Shown here in pieces: positions 11,080-24,300 of a stretch of DNA of 64,000 bases. The DNA lies in contig OZ038533.1 in assembly GCA_964036665.1 (NCBI GenBank), forward strand, positions 821,001 to 885,000, read 5' to 3'. Within the stretch, counting starts at the first letter, position 1. The number at the start of each line of letters is the position of its first letter. The translations under genes and the position numbers were made by a program. Below the pieces are notes generated by a model. The model was given only the letters and a program-made list of their open reading frames with translations. It was not told the DNA's origin and did no database searches. This stretch comes from Gordius sp. MW1. Its lineage: Eukaryota > Nematomorpha > Gordioida > Gordea > Gordiidae.

Positions 11080-12579
11080 TTATAAAAAGGGTGATATTTT
11101 ATATTTTTATCATTAATTCTTTACGGCTATCAGTCTTAAATGAATTCTGCCACAAAATTTATAATCCTGCTATCTATTTATTCAATCGTTACAAATCCAG
11201 CTTCTTGTTGTATGAGTATTTTTATATTGATATTAATGATCCTCATTTATTGTTGTTAATGACATACTAGATGTTATTTATGAAATAATAACGGCTTAGG
11301 CGCATTTTTATCTTCTTAATATGACTGCTGTTTCTACATTTGTTTAAGAAAATATCTATTTTTTGTCTTATATCGTTTATCACATTTTACTATGTATGGC
11401 TTTAAATCCCTAGATCTTTAGGAGATACCTGAAATTAGATTTGTAAAAGGCGACGTTAGACTTTAAATTTTAGTGGTAACTTATTTTTGAAATAGGTTAT
11501 CTAAAACGACGTTGGCTTAATTATTATATTTCCGCTACTTCTGGACACTACTCTTGTAATTGAAAGATGATCCAGGGCTTAGTTTCAAAATAGCATATTA
11601 AGCTTTAATTAATAAACGCTTGAATTTTTAATGAAAAAATATATTAGAAATTTACTAAAAGGAATTTGTAAAGGCGAAGGCCACTTAATTGTAAAGAATC
11701 TAGTTTCTAAAAGTTTCTATTATATGTTCTTTCTTAGTATGTACATATATAAATTGAGCATGTTGTCTCAAAGTAACAAAATTTATGTTTAACATAAATA
11801 CGCTATTTTTTGATGGCTATGAGAATTTAATGATATTTGTAACATTTATTTTAACAAGAAGCTTTTTATCTTTTTTTTGGTCAAATATTAGGTAGGACGG
11901 ATATGGTAACCGAGATCGAATTGAACAATCAAGCGAATTACATAAATCAGAATAGTAAAACATTTAATACAAATTAATATTTAAACCTTACAATTTTGCA
12001 TATAATTTAAATTTTTGATGAAGCATTCCGAAGATTTTGTCAAGATTACTGTGGTGATGACGAAGTGATGGACATTGTTGCCTATGCAAGGATTAGCCTA
12101 GTCTAATGTGCTATATTTCTCAAGGTTTTTATTAAAGCAAATGTAAACCATTCAGAATAATGGAAACCGAGATTTAGATTATTTCCTACAGATATTTGAT
12201 AAAATATAATGTTTGCATTAAACTTTATGTACATTTTAAAATTTTATAATTATAGATTTTAGTATAATTTGCTATTTCGTAACTTGTTATTTCAAAATTT
12301 ATATTTGTTCGTTCATCTGTTTAAAAAATACCATATATTTTTTACGTGTACAGTAAAATAGGGAATTTCTTTATTAAAATAATCATAAAAATTATAAATC
12401 TTGAGTGAGAAAATCTAGCCGAAATATGTTCCCTTGTCGAGTAGAGAAGATTAAAAGATTTATTAACGAATTGAGGTGAAATAAATAATTTTGATAATTT
12501 GTTTTATTAAGGGTAACTTACGACTTAGTCGTACGTAGTGATGTTAATGGGCACGCCTTATAACACACGCTGATGAAAA
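11080..12579. other. AT-rich spacer without recognised genes
   Basis: A 69-codon open frame at 11061-11270 is hydrophobic and low in information and starts inside the tandem repeat, so I do not call it a gene. No transposase motif or splice-supported exon was found across this 1.5 kb. Confidence 0.4.
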
Positions 12580-12848
12580 GAGTGAACGGTATCGTTTCAA
12601 AATGTCACAGTCCAAAATGTAACAAAGCCACATCGTGAGATTCGCGAATCTCACGATCGTGAGGTTCGCAATTACTCATTGCGCAAGCGCATAATTTCCA
12701 TTGGGTAGTGTTTTAGGTCAGCGTTTTAGGTTAGGGGTTGGGTTAGGATTAGATGTACATCAAATTCCCTCCCCATTTGAGATTTAATTTTTCGTGATAT
12801 TCGTGTGACATTTTGGACTGTGACATTTTGAACCCAAGACGAGTGATA
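12580..12848. mobile_element. MITE with long inverted repeats and a 26-bp palindrome
   Basis: An element at 12588-12840 is bounded by imperfect 8-bp repeats (GAGTGAAC at 12580, GAGTGATA at 12841). The arms share TTCAAAATGTCACAGTCC and AAAATGT in inverted orientation. At 12632-12657 lies a perfect 26-bp palindrome centred on TTCGCGAA. A TTAGG-like stretch (GGTTAGGGGTTGGGTTAGG, about 12729-12748) is also present. There is no coding capacity. Confidence 0.75.
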
Positions 12849-13073
12849 CCCTCATCATCTGTAAAGTCTAGCAAGAGAAGCGCGTCCATGTTATAAGCTC
12901 GCTTTATTTAATGATCTCCTCCCCTCATGGTCCTGAATCTTAGATAAAATTATCTTAGGGCGAGCTATGTTGATTATAAATTTTACTTCTTAATATTTAA
13001 AAAAAAATATACTATAAATAGATTAAAATTATTCCCATATGTATAAACCATGAGATATATATTGACTCATTAT

Positions 13074-14159
13074 CAGTGGCGTTACTAGCTTTTTGCCTTG
13101 GGGGGGGGGGCTGAGCTATTCAAGCCATGGAGGGGACAAAAAAAATTTAACTACAAAAACCCTTAAAAATTAAAAAAAATTATGTTTACCCCCCCCCCCC
13201 CCCAATCCAAAACCACGACCATGGGTCAAACGCAAACGTTAATTTTTCCCTCATAAACAATTGACAAACTTAAAATTCCGCTACTACTTTCTGTATTTTT
13301 TCTAATAACATAACACTGATATGTCTTAGACCCGCGTGTTTCTAGGGCAAAAAATAAATAAAATTTATTCGTAAATAAAACAAAGCTATGTAGTTGAAAC
13401 AATATGGAAAATTTTACTTGGTATAATAAATTTTTGTATAAATGAATTGTAAGGGCACAAAGTTGAACGGGGATATTGACAAGAAATTGTTGACATTTTT
13501 AAAAATAATACAAATTGTAAAAAACTATACAACAAAGTTTTGATAAAAATATTTTATGCCATAACCCTAAAAAATCGTGGCCATATATAAAACAAATTTT
13601 GATTTTACATATGCAATATTGGCAGCATTTTCAGGCAGCATTTATAATAGGAAAACAATGAGAACATTTAAAGCCTTTTTTAAGGCTAGATCCTCAAAAG
13701 GCGTATTTATAACATAAAATATAAAAAAATTATTAAAATTAGAAATTATTTAACCTGATGATATTATGGATAAATTTGCACAACCCCCCCCCCCCTACAC
13801 CTCCTGAAATTTAAAATGAACTAATAAATTTAACTGCTATATGAACCTTAAAAATATTCTGTCAAAATAAAATGAATTAAAATTATATTTAATAAATTTA
13901 AATGAAATTAGAGATGTGAGATACACAGAACAAATTAGCCATGTGTATATTTGGTTGAATCCAATGGCACACCAAACGGATTTTTTTTGGGATTTTTATC
14001 CTTTGAAATTTTTGATGCATTAACAATTGTCTATGAAATTCAGAAATTTGTTATTAATATTAATTTATCAAACTTTTGATGGGATATCACTAATAAAGGG
14101 GAAAAATGGTGTCCAAACTATTTTTTGGAAAATCATTGGCTTTATATGTGCATGTGGTA
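13074..14159. repeat. CAGTGGCG-type hAT-like terminus and AT-rich interior
   Basis: At 13074 the sequence starts CAGTGGCGTTACTAGC and runs into a G-rich tract. The mirror-image terminus GCTACGCCACTG lies at 15396-15407, so 13074-15407 may be one degenerate element of about 2.3 kb. Homopolymer C runs lie near 13190 and 13782. The flanking bases do not form a clear duplication. No coding motif was seen in this half. Confidence 0.4.
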
Positions 14160-15407
14160 AATAAAAATATGCAAGATATGTTAAACAATAAGCATGTGAG
14201 ATGGACAATTAAATTGAATCCAGGATGGAATTTTCGTAAATTTAATAATATTTTAATATATTTTAAAAGTGTTAGATAGTTTAAAACAAATTTAAGGCCA
14301 AGATATGTTTTATTAAATATAAATTAGTCTTTTAATAGTAGTTCATTCCGCCTTTTGTTGCAAACGAATTTATAATATCCGGGGGAATAACATTTGTAAA
14401 GTCATGTTCTAAGCTCAATAAAGCTAAGGAAGACAACCTATCTTGTCCAATTATGGAACGAAGATAGTTTTAATCCATTTTAGCAATGAGAACGATCCTT
14501 CGCATGAACATAAAGTTATTGGGATAGTTAAAATTATTTTAATCAAAAGAATAAAATTTGAAACACTATTGAGGGCAAAATTTTAAGCGAAAAATATCAT
14601 TGCATTTTATTTTATTCGAAGTAAAGAATTATAATATATTACATTATTTTTTGCCATTAATATTTCGGCATCTTGCAGTTTTAATTCATAATGGTTAATT
14701 ACTTCTGATAAAAGAGATTTATCGCAAAAATAGGGGATGAAGGGTTTAAACCTTTCATGGGCGTAGCCAAGGGGGGGGGGAGGCTGCCCCCCCTCTGAAT
14801 CCAAAAATTTGTTGAAATTTATTAAAATTATGGCTGAAATTTGAAAAAATAATTATTTTGCCCTCCCTAAATCATTATTACCCCCTCTAATTCAAATGCT
14901 GGCTACGCCCATGAAACCTTCTAAGGACCTATATAAATTATAATTAATTTCATAAAATCTTATGTTTAATTCTGCTATTAATCTGATAGGATAATATAAA
15001 TTAATTTTGAAATCAATTAATGAATTGGTAGATTCTAAGGAGTAAAAAGTGTCATACTTTTTTGGGTTTTTATAACGTTTAGAAGGTACTAAAACAAAAA
15101 CTGAAGCTGAATCTTTCGCCTTATTATAAAGAATTTGACAGTGATCCTCATTTCTAATATCATTGAAAGTTAATATTAGGCTATTAACCGTTAAAATTGC
15201 ATTATTAAACAAATATTTGGGCTTTATATTATAATTAAAAGTTATATTCACAAAAAATAATTATAATCTTCATATTTTTTCTTAATTAAGAAAAAATGGC
15301 TTACGTGGCTTAGGGCAAGATTTTTTCCTTGGACGGGCCCATGGGGCCCGATTTTTGCTCTTGGGGGGTGGGCCGGGCCCCCTGAGCTTCCCCTAGCTAC
15401 GCCACTG
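14160..15407 (-). mobile_element. Decayed hAT element, copy 2
   Basis: Co-linear with 2060-3273. The minus-strand frame 15251-14892 (119 residues) extends the copy-1 fragment: IKPKYLFNNAILTVNSLILT, PSKRYKNPKKYDTFYS, then FKINLYYPIRLIAELNIRFY. This is the pre-catalytic 'YP.LD..I.EL..RF' region of ZMYM1-type hAT transposases. A CATGGGCGTAGCC-family MITE (14756-14913) interrupts it. The right end closes in a GC-rich tract and CTAGCTACGCCACTG at 15407. The transposase is truncated on both sides. Confidence 0.65.
14756..14913. mobile_element. CATGGGCGTAGCC-family MITE
   Basis: It begins CATGGGCGTAGCCAAGGGGG and ends in the inverted GGCTACGCCCATG. The interior shares GTTGAAATTTATTAAAATTA and CCCTCTAATTCAAATGCTGG with other copies at 2645-2768, 15467 onward and 30850-31020. 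There is no coding capacity. It is inserted in or fused to the hAT copy around it. Confidence 0.65.
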
Positions 15408-15466
15408 ACTATATACATAGCTGCCTGCCAAATGGCATGATATGATCATAGACTAATAGAACCATA

Positions 15467-15850
15467 CATGGGCGTAGCCAAAGGGTGGCAGGGAGAGGCG
15501 ACTGCCCCTCAAGTCTTAGAGTTTTTATCGAATTATGACTGAAATTAAATAAACTGTTATTTTGATCCTCGCTAAATCATTATTGCCCCTAGAGTTATTA
15601 AATTGCTAACTTGCTTCAAACTTCAAACGCGAGCACGCACACTGAGTTGCTTAATATGCGCGTTAGCACATTATGTGCTCGCTGTTCGGTGCAGTAGGCA
15701 GAACAGTAGCATATAAAAATGCTCGAGGGCCGAGCAGAAACTCGAGCAGATGGTAGCTGGAGTTGAAGAAAGTTAGCAATTTAACAACTCTAATTGCCCC
15801 CTTTTAATTTCAAAAAACCATAGAGTGGCTAATAGCTGATAATTAAAAAG
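15467..15850. mobile_element. CATGGGCGTAGCC-family MITE split by a second MITE
   Basis: The family terminus CATGGGCGTAGCCAAAGGGT starts at 15467. After the shared TAAATCATTATTGCCCC (to 15589) the copy is interrupted by the 203-bp element at 15590-15792, then resumes with ATTGCCCCCTTTTAATTTC. The far end is degraded, so the right boundary is approximate. Confidence 0.55.
15582..15800. mobile_element. 203-bp hAT-like MITE with perfect 8-bp duplication
   Basis: The element at 15590-15792 begins TAGAGTTATTAAATTGCTAA and ends in the inverted TTAGCAATTTAACAACTCTA. It is flanked by a perfect direct repeat ATTGCCCC (15582-15589 and 15793-15800). That duplication is itself part of the older MITE it entered, so the order of insertion is clear. 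The interior is GC-richer than its surroundings and has no open frame. Confidence 0.85.
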
Positions 15851-17359
15851 TAAAGGTCGTGGCCGCCACGTTTTCATTATCAAATTAAACGTTATTCCCT
15901 TTATTGAACAGTTTTTTTAAAGATAAAGTTAGTTAATTGATACCTAATTAAACATTATTAAATACTACAATTATACTATAATAATATAAATAAGCGTTAT
16001 ATGAGTAATATTGCTTCACCCTCTTCTTTAAATAGAGGCCAGGAATCCAAAAAGGATTCAAATCAAATTTTGCGATTAAAGTTGATTATTGCAATAAAAA
16101 TGGGAAGAGGGATTATTTAGAGGGACTAGATCGCCTGCCTATTTCTAGTTTCAAGTATGGATAGAATTTAGGCTTTTTTAAGGGCTGACTGGATAATGGA
16201 ATTAATTTTAGAGTGTTGCAAGTGTCCTGACAAACTTAAATTTGTAAAGGTAATCCATTAATGTTCACATTACTCTTTCTTTCATAACTTTTGCCATTTA
16301 TCACTGCACAATCGCGCATATTATAAAAATTCACATGAAATGGCGGCCCGAGTTACTTATTTAATTTCAATGCAAAAAACAGCTGTTCGCCATTTTATAG
16401 TGAAATCTCTTAAAACACATGTTTAATTTCAAACAACCTAGCTTAATGCCACGGTTTGTCTCAAACAACTTTGCTGGATGCCTAGTTAGTTTGTATCTCA
16501 TTCGAACATCATAAACTGTTTTAATTATGCCTGTGCTTCAATAAAGTTATAAAGCAGCATGTAAGCAATGGGAATGTTGCCAGATGTATGCCACTACCCG
16601 GGTAATACACAATACAAGCGTAACCATATTGAGCTACGACACCACACAATACATAAATTCCGAAACAAGATTCTAGCTACAATGAGTTAACCATGACATG
16701 TGTATTGGAAATAATCACAAAATAATAAAGATAATATTAATAGTTTAATTAAATTTCCAGTTTTAAATTGTCCTTAGAGTTTCTTAATATTATGTTAATT
16801 GACTAGCAAACTCACTCGCCGATATATAACTTATAAAAAATGTACCTATATTGTCAATCGTTGAATAATATTTTTTTAAATTTTATGCAGAACTTTAATT
16901 ACATTAAAAAATATTAATAGATAATACAGATTATGGACTGCATAATATTTTTTGTAAGAGCACAACTTTACGGACATAAAGGCGCTAAATTAAAAAAATA
17001 TTTATTTAAGTCGACATAACATAAAAGTTTGCCTTGATTCCACCCTTCAATTCGTTCTATAAGATTTTTATTTATAAATGTAGCCTACTCTTGATACTTA
17101 TTTTAGTTGACCCAATATATAGCAAATTTATTTGGTTGAAAGTGTAGATTTGTCAGGTCGTGGCATTAATCAAAACTGGTAACTATCAAAAATAACCATG
17201 TTTAATGCGTTATATTTGTCAACTATAAAAATGTAACTATCTAAAAGTTTAGCCCAAATTTTTGGTTAAAAATCATAAATAATCCGATTCGTTTTATTGA
17301 TGTTCTTGTCAAATTGATAAACTCGAATAGAAAGAAAATTCAAGATTTCGGGCCACGGA
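15851..17359. other. AT-rich spacer without recognised genes
   Basis: Neither strand shows a supported exon, a transposase motif or a clear repeat end over this 1.5 kb. It may hold regulatory sequence for the SAFB-like gene downstream, but nothing specific supports that. Confidence 0.4.
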
Positions 17360-17994
17360 CAAGGCGCGTAGCCAGGATTTTCTCAAGTGGGTAGTAAAAA
17401 ACTTCCCATTTTTTTAAAAACATTTTTATCTCAATAATAGAAATACAAAAGCGGATAAAAATAGTCGCTATAATTTTAATTTTCCTTTGCCAAAAGATAA
17501 GACATCAAGTCATCAGGAGTTGGGGCTAACTCTCGATGAATCGTTAAGAGCGGTAAACCATTTAATCTATAAATACTAGTAGTCAATGCTCATTGCTTAA
17601 TTATGTTTAAAATTAGCTATGTAATCACAATATTCATAAAAATTAATATATATGAGAAATCAACTATTATAACTATATAAACATAAAATAAAAGCCTAAG
17701 CACTTACTAGCAATACCAGGGTCTGGCATTTTAAGGGGGAAAAAATCCTTTATAAAAACTCTTTTCATAATTTACAATCAATGGTGGAAAATTATAATGG
17801 TGGGGTGCAAGCTTTTAGTCGAAATTGAATGTATATATTATGTTTCCAGGCTTTTATAAGTGTCTCAAAATTTTTTATGCAACTAAACTATAATATTTTA
17901 ACCCATTTAATCTAATTATTAAATAAAAAAAAATTCAAATTTTAGTCAAGGGGGTAGAAAAGTCCCGCTTTCTGCCCCCTTGGCTACGCGCCTG
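17360..17994. mobile_element. Non-autonomous deletion derivative of the hAT family at 4479
   Basis: The left end CAAGGCGCGTAGCCAGGATT and the inverted right end GGCTACGCGCCTG frame 635 bp. Near 17480-17570 the element keeps a short stretch matching the transposase C-terminus found at 4610-4700 (the 'RLNGL...IHRELAPTPDE' region, minus strand). The rest of the gene is missing. No clean 8-bp duplication was seen (GCCACGGA on the left, ACGTGGAT on the right). Confidence 0.6.
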
Positions 17995-18308
17995 ACGTGG
18001 ATCCATTATCAAGTATGTAAAAAACAGTCTTCGTGGCAAAAAGATTTATAAGCATTAAATTATACCTACTGATTGTGTGTAGGTTACTTGAAAAGTTTCA
18101 CAGGTGGATACATTTGGATTATTGCTTTGAAGTCAATTTAAAAACCTATAAACAGAAACACTATGCTATTGGATTGATTTTACAATATCTCTATACCATA
18201 TAATTATTTATTTATCTATCCATTTTACCATCTTTTTATTGTTCTAAATCAAACGTTTTAAAATATGAGTTCTACGTTCCTTTATTTTCCGACATTTTGA
18301 AAATTGTA

Positions 18309-21300
18309 ATGGTGGAGAAGAAATTCAACGATCTTAAAATAACTGATTTAAAATATCTTTTAGTCATTAAGGGACTTGATAAAACTGGAAATAAACAAAC
18401 CTTGTTAGAGCGATTATCACAGGTATATATTATATAAATAGTAACTTATTGATTGTTAGGCCTTGATTCAAGAAGGTGTTGATTATAAATCCCATCTTTT
18501 TGAGATACCTTTAAACAAAATAAATAGGAGTGAATCGGGTACATTTATACTAGATCAATTTATAAAATACCTACATTAAAATTATTTCTTATATATATCA
18601 TATTTTAATATTTTAGGTGAAAGTGTTAGTGAAGACTCCATGTCAAACAAGGTAATTTAAGAAATGCATATTTAAAAATCATATAGGATAGCATGATGAA
18701 TGTTAACGATGATACAATATATTTGAGTTCAACTACATCAAATGAAATTGATGAAGAAACCACCAAAGAGGTCAATAATTTATCTTAATATATATTTTAA
18801 TATGTTATAGGGTGAAAGCATTGTCACATCTGAAGAAATTGGTATTAATTAATATAAATTATTATAATTATTAGTTATTAAATTAGAGGATGTATTGTTG
18901 GACCCTAATTATTTGAAATCAAGTGAATTGAATTCACTTGAAGAATCACAAATTTCAAACATATTTTTAACAAAAGTTGATGCTTTAGATTTTCCTGCTG
19001 AAAACAACAAAATTACAGCAATTGACTTAGAATTACCAAAAAGTGTGATGTGCAAAATTGGCGATGAAAATGACATTTTAAATATTGGTGTAGGCGAAAA
19101 TCAGAATGAATTAGATTTGGATATTAAAAAAGATATACTCAATCATTCTTTAAATGAAACAACAGAAAAACCTTCAAATAATCAGCCATCCAAGGTGGAA
19201 AAAGATGATGAAAAAAACATGGTTAATAAAAGCCATAAGAGAAAAGCTACCTCATCAAAACCTGGAAAGTATGTATTTCCAGACAAGTTGTTTATAAATT
19301 TTCAAAACATTTTCCCCCTTCAAATTTACATTTATTTATATTACTGAAAATTACAATAATGATAATCATACCCTTGATCATACACAAATCCCACAGTTCT
19401 GTAATGTGATGCCAATTATCCACCTGCCATTAGGCCAACATGCATAGGATTGTATGTGTTTATATCAAAATTTTTAATAAGTGCCTTTCCTCTATTAAAT
19501 TGTACATTTAAGCAAAAATTTGACCATACCTATCATATTGCTTTATCAAAATCAGAACCTCAAAAGATGTCACAAGGTAAAAAGAAACTAAAAAACTGCC
19601 TTTCACCATATCTTTTGGGCACATAAATGATAGAAATCGAATTCAGATGTTTGGTTTTGTGAACAATATAGTCATTACCAGGCCACTGATGCTTACGAAG
19701 ACTAGATATTAATTTTTTTACCCATCTCTTCTAAAACACTAAGCATCAGTTAAATTAAATGTGTTAAGCTGTGTGCAAATTAACCAGCTTTCTCACAGAT
19801 TGACATACACACACATCATTTGACCTCACTAAATTAGCATTTTAATGCCCTTAGGTATTTATGCCAAAAATCCCACATGAATTTTTTTTGCATGTTGAAT
19901 TTGAAATTTATTATAATTCCCTATTAACTCCTTGCCATTTATCTTAGATCAGATCAGGACAAAAATATGCCTACCAAGAAAAAAGAACCCAGCAAAAAAG
20001 GTTAACAAACACTCATGTAAAATTGCATATAGTGTTTGGCCCTGTTGAATCAACTCATTATTTTTATTTGTATAAATGACTGCTTTTTCATGTTCTTAAC
20101 AATTGTTAAAGATTTTCTAATCTAAATATTATATGTAGATGCAGTTGTTGACAAAAGTCAAAATATATGGATAAGTGGATTATCATCTGAAACTAAAGCT
20201 GCCCAATTGAAGGAACTATTTTCTCAGCATGGCAAAGTATTCATTTTTTTAATCCTATTTTTTTAAAATTATGCAAATATTTTAAGATTGGTGTGGGGCA
20301 TTTGATATATTTTAAACTGTTTTTAGGTTTTGGCAGCCAAAGTTGTAACTACAGCTAAAAGCCCTGGATCTAAGTGTTTTGGTTTTGTTACCATGGCAAC
20401 CCTGGGAGAGGCTAAAAAGTGCTTTGAAAAACTCAATCGAACTGAACTCAACGGCCAAGCGATAAATATTGATTTGGTGAGCGATGAACTATAAATTAAT
20501 TTTTTCCTTTAATGTGTTGATTGAATTTTATGTTTCTTCCTTTACATCAGTAAATAAGCGTTTAGGTTTTCAACTTGTTTTGTATAAGTCTCCCTTATAA
20601 TTGATATATGAACATTATGTGTTACACATTATTGTCTGCAAATGGATTATTATAAAATTTTTAATTTTTACCTAGGCCAAAGCTCAACCTGCTGTTGCCC
20701 CTGTCAAAAGCAAGGAAGAAAAAAAGTCGGCGCCATCGACAGAGTACAGATCCAAAAGAAAGTCCACTCTTACGTGGAGTTTTAAAGACAAACAGATCAA
20801 AGTTATTAACATGGGTCAGTTGATATATTTCCTAGGGCTCGTTGTCACATTCTGTGGTTAATTTGCTTTACTTTGTACATTTTCCTTGCACACCTTAAAT
20901 AAGATCTACCAAGTGATTTTGCTTCATTTCTTTAAATGGCCTCCATGCCTTCTTTTACTATTAACCAGCATCCCCTTTTCCTCGATTTCTTATGTCATCT
21001 TACTTAATACCAAATTAATTTCACATATTTATAAAAAATGCGCCATTTTGGTGTCATTAAATATATTCCTTTTGCATAAAATTATTCAAAAATTTGATAT
21101 GTTGTAGACAACGGTGATAAAAAGGGTGAAATGAAAGTGCTTACCACGACGTTAGATACGCAAAAGAAGGAAGCACGGCCGAAAGAAAGGAAAAAATCGA
21201 TCAGTTCTTCTCATTCTAAATCAACTTCGACCACTAAAGTATTAATGATGCTGTAAATGCTTAAGTCTAATGTGATAATTGTTTATAATACTGGGTATGA

Positions 21301-24300
21301 GACAAGTAACCCAAATTTATACAACTAGATATCGTGTATCAAACTGCTAGCTATATTTGACCATGATTCTTAATTTGTGGACTTTATTTTTGCAATATCG
21401 TCAAAAACGATTTTAAATCAATTCACGTCACATTAAGTTAGTGCAGTTTTTTCAACTTTTTTCCCCAGAAATATGATTTAGTTATAAATTTTGCTTGATT
21501 AGCCAAAAAATGATGACAAGGACCAACTCAAGAAACCTACCGTTAAAGAAGACGTTGATAATAAAAGAAAAAACACGAAGAAATCCTTACCTGCTAAACC
21601 TCGGGTTTACTCTCACAATATAGTAGCCAAGCAACGAGCCCTTAACATGAGACAAAGGCAGGAAGCTTGGAAATTGCAAAAGGAAAGTCAAGGCTACAAG
21701 TAATTGCGACACCAATTTATTTTTGTTTATCAATTAAATTATCCCTCATTTCAACACATTCTAATCCTAGGGCTCTCAACGAAATTTTTTGAACTTAATC
21801 ATGCTTATTTCCTCCTTTTTATAGGGAAAGATTAACGCACCCAACCAATCAAAGGCACCCGGAAAAGGGCATCGAGTAAGTGGAATATTCATTTACGACG
21901 ACATTTAAGTTAGGAATGGCGAAGTGATTGAAATAATTTATTACGTTTTAGCCGTATCAAATTTCTCTGTCCAAATGGACAGCATATTACAATTGACTAG
22001 TGTTGAAAAGCGGCTGGGTTTTGTTTGGTCGACCTTTAGTTCAACTAAGATTAACGGTCGACTTTGGTGGGTTTTTCATATTCCCAGAGGTCGACTAAGA
22101 AAAGCAGACCAAAAAACCATTCGTCTATTTAAGTTTAGTCGATTAAAAGTCAACGTCGACCAAACTAAACCCAGCCGTTTTTACAACACTACAATTGACC
22201 TCGAGCTCATCAACCTTACCTATAGCCGAAACCTGATAAATAATATTAATCGCTTTGTCATTTCTCTCTCTGCCACTGCTTGCTAACAAAAAATGACTAT
22301 TATCTACCCTTTGTCTAGTGATCCACCTCGCAAAACATCGACAGGTCTTAAGTATACGGTTAATATCGAAAAACCGTCCAAGATTGGATCCATATCAGCT
22401 TCCTCTCGCCTCCATAATATTAACAGGAACAACCGGGACATTACTAGGAATAATAACGGAACGCGATTTAAACCATCTTATGCAAATTATTCATTCAGAA
22501 GTCAAAGAGCCCGACCTTTCTCATGTAATTATATTTGTATCATCGGGTAGTCCTAATCCTAAATTATAAATAACGGAAGCTAGATGACTTTTTTAACCTG
22601 CCTTCTAATTTTGTACAACTCCATTCGAGTTATTTTAACCCATCTGGGGTTTTCACTAAGGACGTTGCCATTCAAACTAACTATGCTTGAATGTTAGAAG
22701 GAAAAAAACAAAAACATCTTTTTATCTTAAATATACACAGTTTACACGTCGAGATTAACCAGAACAACCGCTCGATCAGGTGCTGCGAACACCTTCAGAG
22801 GGCGGCGCCCGCAAACTTCAACTAGAGGCAACACCTTTCGCGGGTCACAGCGTGGCATGAGAGGCAATCGGGGCTTTGCGAGAAACGAACCATCGCGTTT
22901 CGAAAGGTCTAGGGTGGGTGAAAATAGAAATTTTTCTTCCGGGAGACACAATGATGTTGTGGCTCGTGGTAGAAGAATGGAGCAACCTAGCACCAACTTG
23001 AGGGTAAAGATTACTCCTCCACTCCACCTTTTTGCCATCTAGCTGTTCCATATACTTACAACTCTTGGTGACATGTGAAGAAATCATGTTTAATGTTTCA
23101 AAAATTATATTTATACAGACTTCTCAGCGATTTGATCAGAGAAATCCCCTTACATCACCTCGAAATGCTACTGGGTTTTCTTCATCTAGGTATAACCAGA
23201 GGAGACGAACTAATTCGGGCGGAAACGCGAACGGCGCTTCTTTGAGAGGTTTTGGCTCTAAAGCCCTTACAACATTCTATGGGGGACATACTCAGCGCAG
23301 CGAATACGATAATACTAGACGTTCCGGAGGCTTGATGGAGCAAGGACGAACGCGACAGAGGCATCTAATGCACCATCAAGAATTATCGTCCCTGCTCGGC
23401 CCTCAACCTCCTTCCACATCTTATAGGAGCGGCAGGGGAGGTTTGAATCGTCGTAGCTCTCCACCCCAAAATGTTAGACATTTGCCTACGAGGTTTTCGG
23501 GTTCGAACGATAGAAATTATCGGTCTAATAATAACACAAAAGGGTTAAATAAAGTTGCTACGCCCACGTATAGTAACAATAGATTGTTGAGTAATAAAGT
23601 TGGGGGCGCGACTGGCAATCATTTACGAGAATCCCCTTTAGGTAGTGGGAGGTTTCACCATTCATTTCCCGCTCGGCCCACACAACTAAGCGAAGCTGGA
23701 AGACAATCTCAAAGGGACTCCAGAGGAACAGGAGGTGGACAGGCCTCTCGTATGGATGCTAATAGGAGCCAAAGGATTCGACCGCGAAGCCCTTTTAGCC
23801 CTCCTGATAGGCTTTATAAAGGGGCTTCCCCTCAATCCAGGTTTGAAGACGGACATTTATACAAAGGTCTATCCGACAAAGGTAGTAATCGAGGCGCCAG
23901 AAATTTAAATCAACGACAACCTTTGTTTGAAAGTACTCATCTTACTCTCGTAAGTGGACCTCTTTTTTCTCAAGATGCAAGAATGCCCCCGCGCAAACTT
24001 CCATCTCAACCTTATCACGACGAACGTCTTAAAAATAACACACAAGCAATGAACTCTCCTCAACAACGCCACTTCGCTCCCACTAACACTTTTAACGATA
24101 ATAACCATAACTATGAAGCCGCAAGATCCTTGTTGGGCGTCCCTAGTAATTACGATGAAATTAGAACCGGTAGAAGAAGGTCGCCTAGTATCGGCAACAG
24201 CAGGCGTCCCCGACAAAGTGATAACCTAGGTAGTAACGACGTCGCATTTAGAAATTTTGGCGGCAACGGCGATGCCAAACGTCGACGTCCCGAACCTCGC

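Noticed and set aside
22293-22569. Two overlapping frames upstream of the SAFB tail as separate genes
   Set aside because: Only 22427-22524 is supported, as a phase-consistent exon of the SAFB-like gene.
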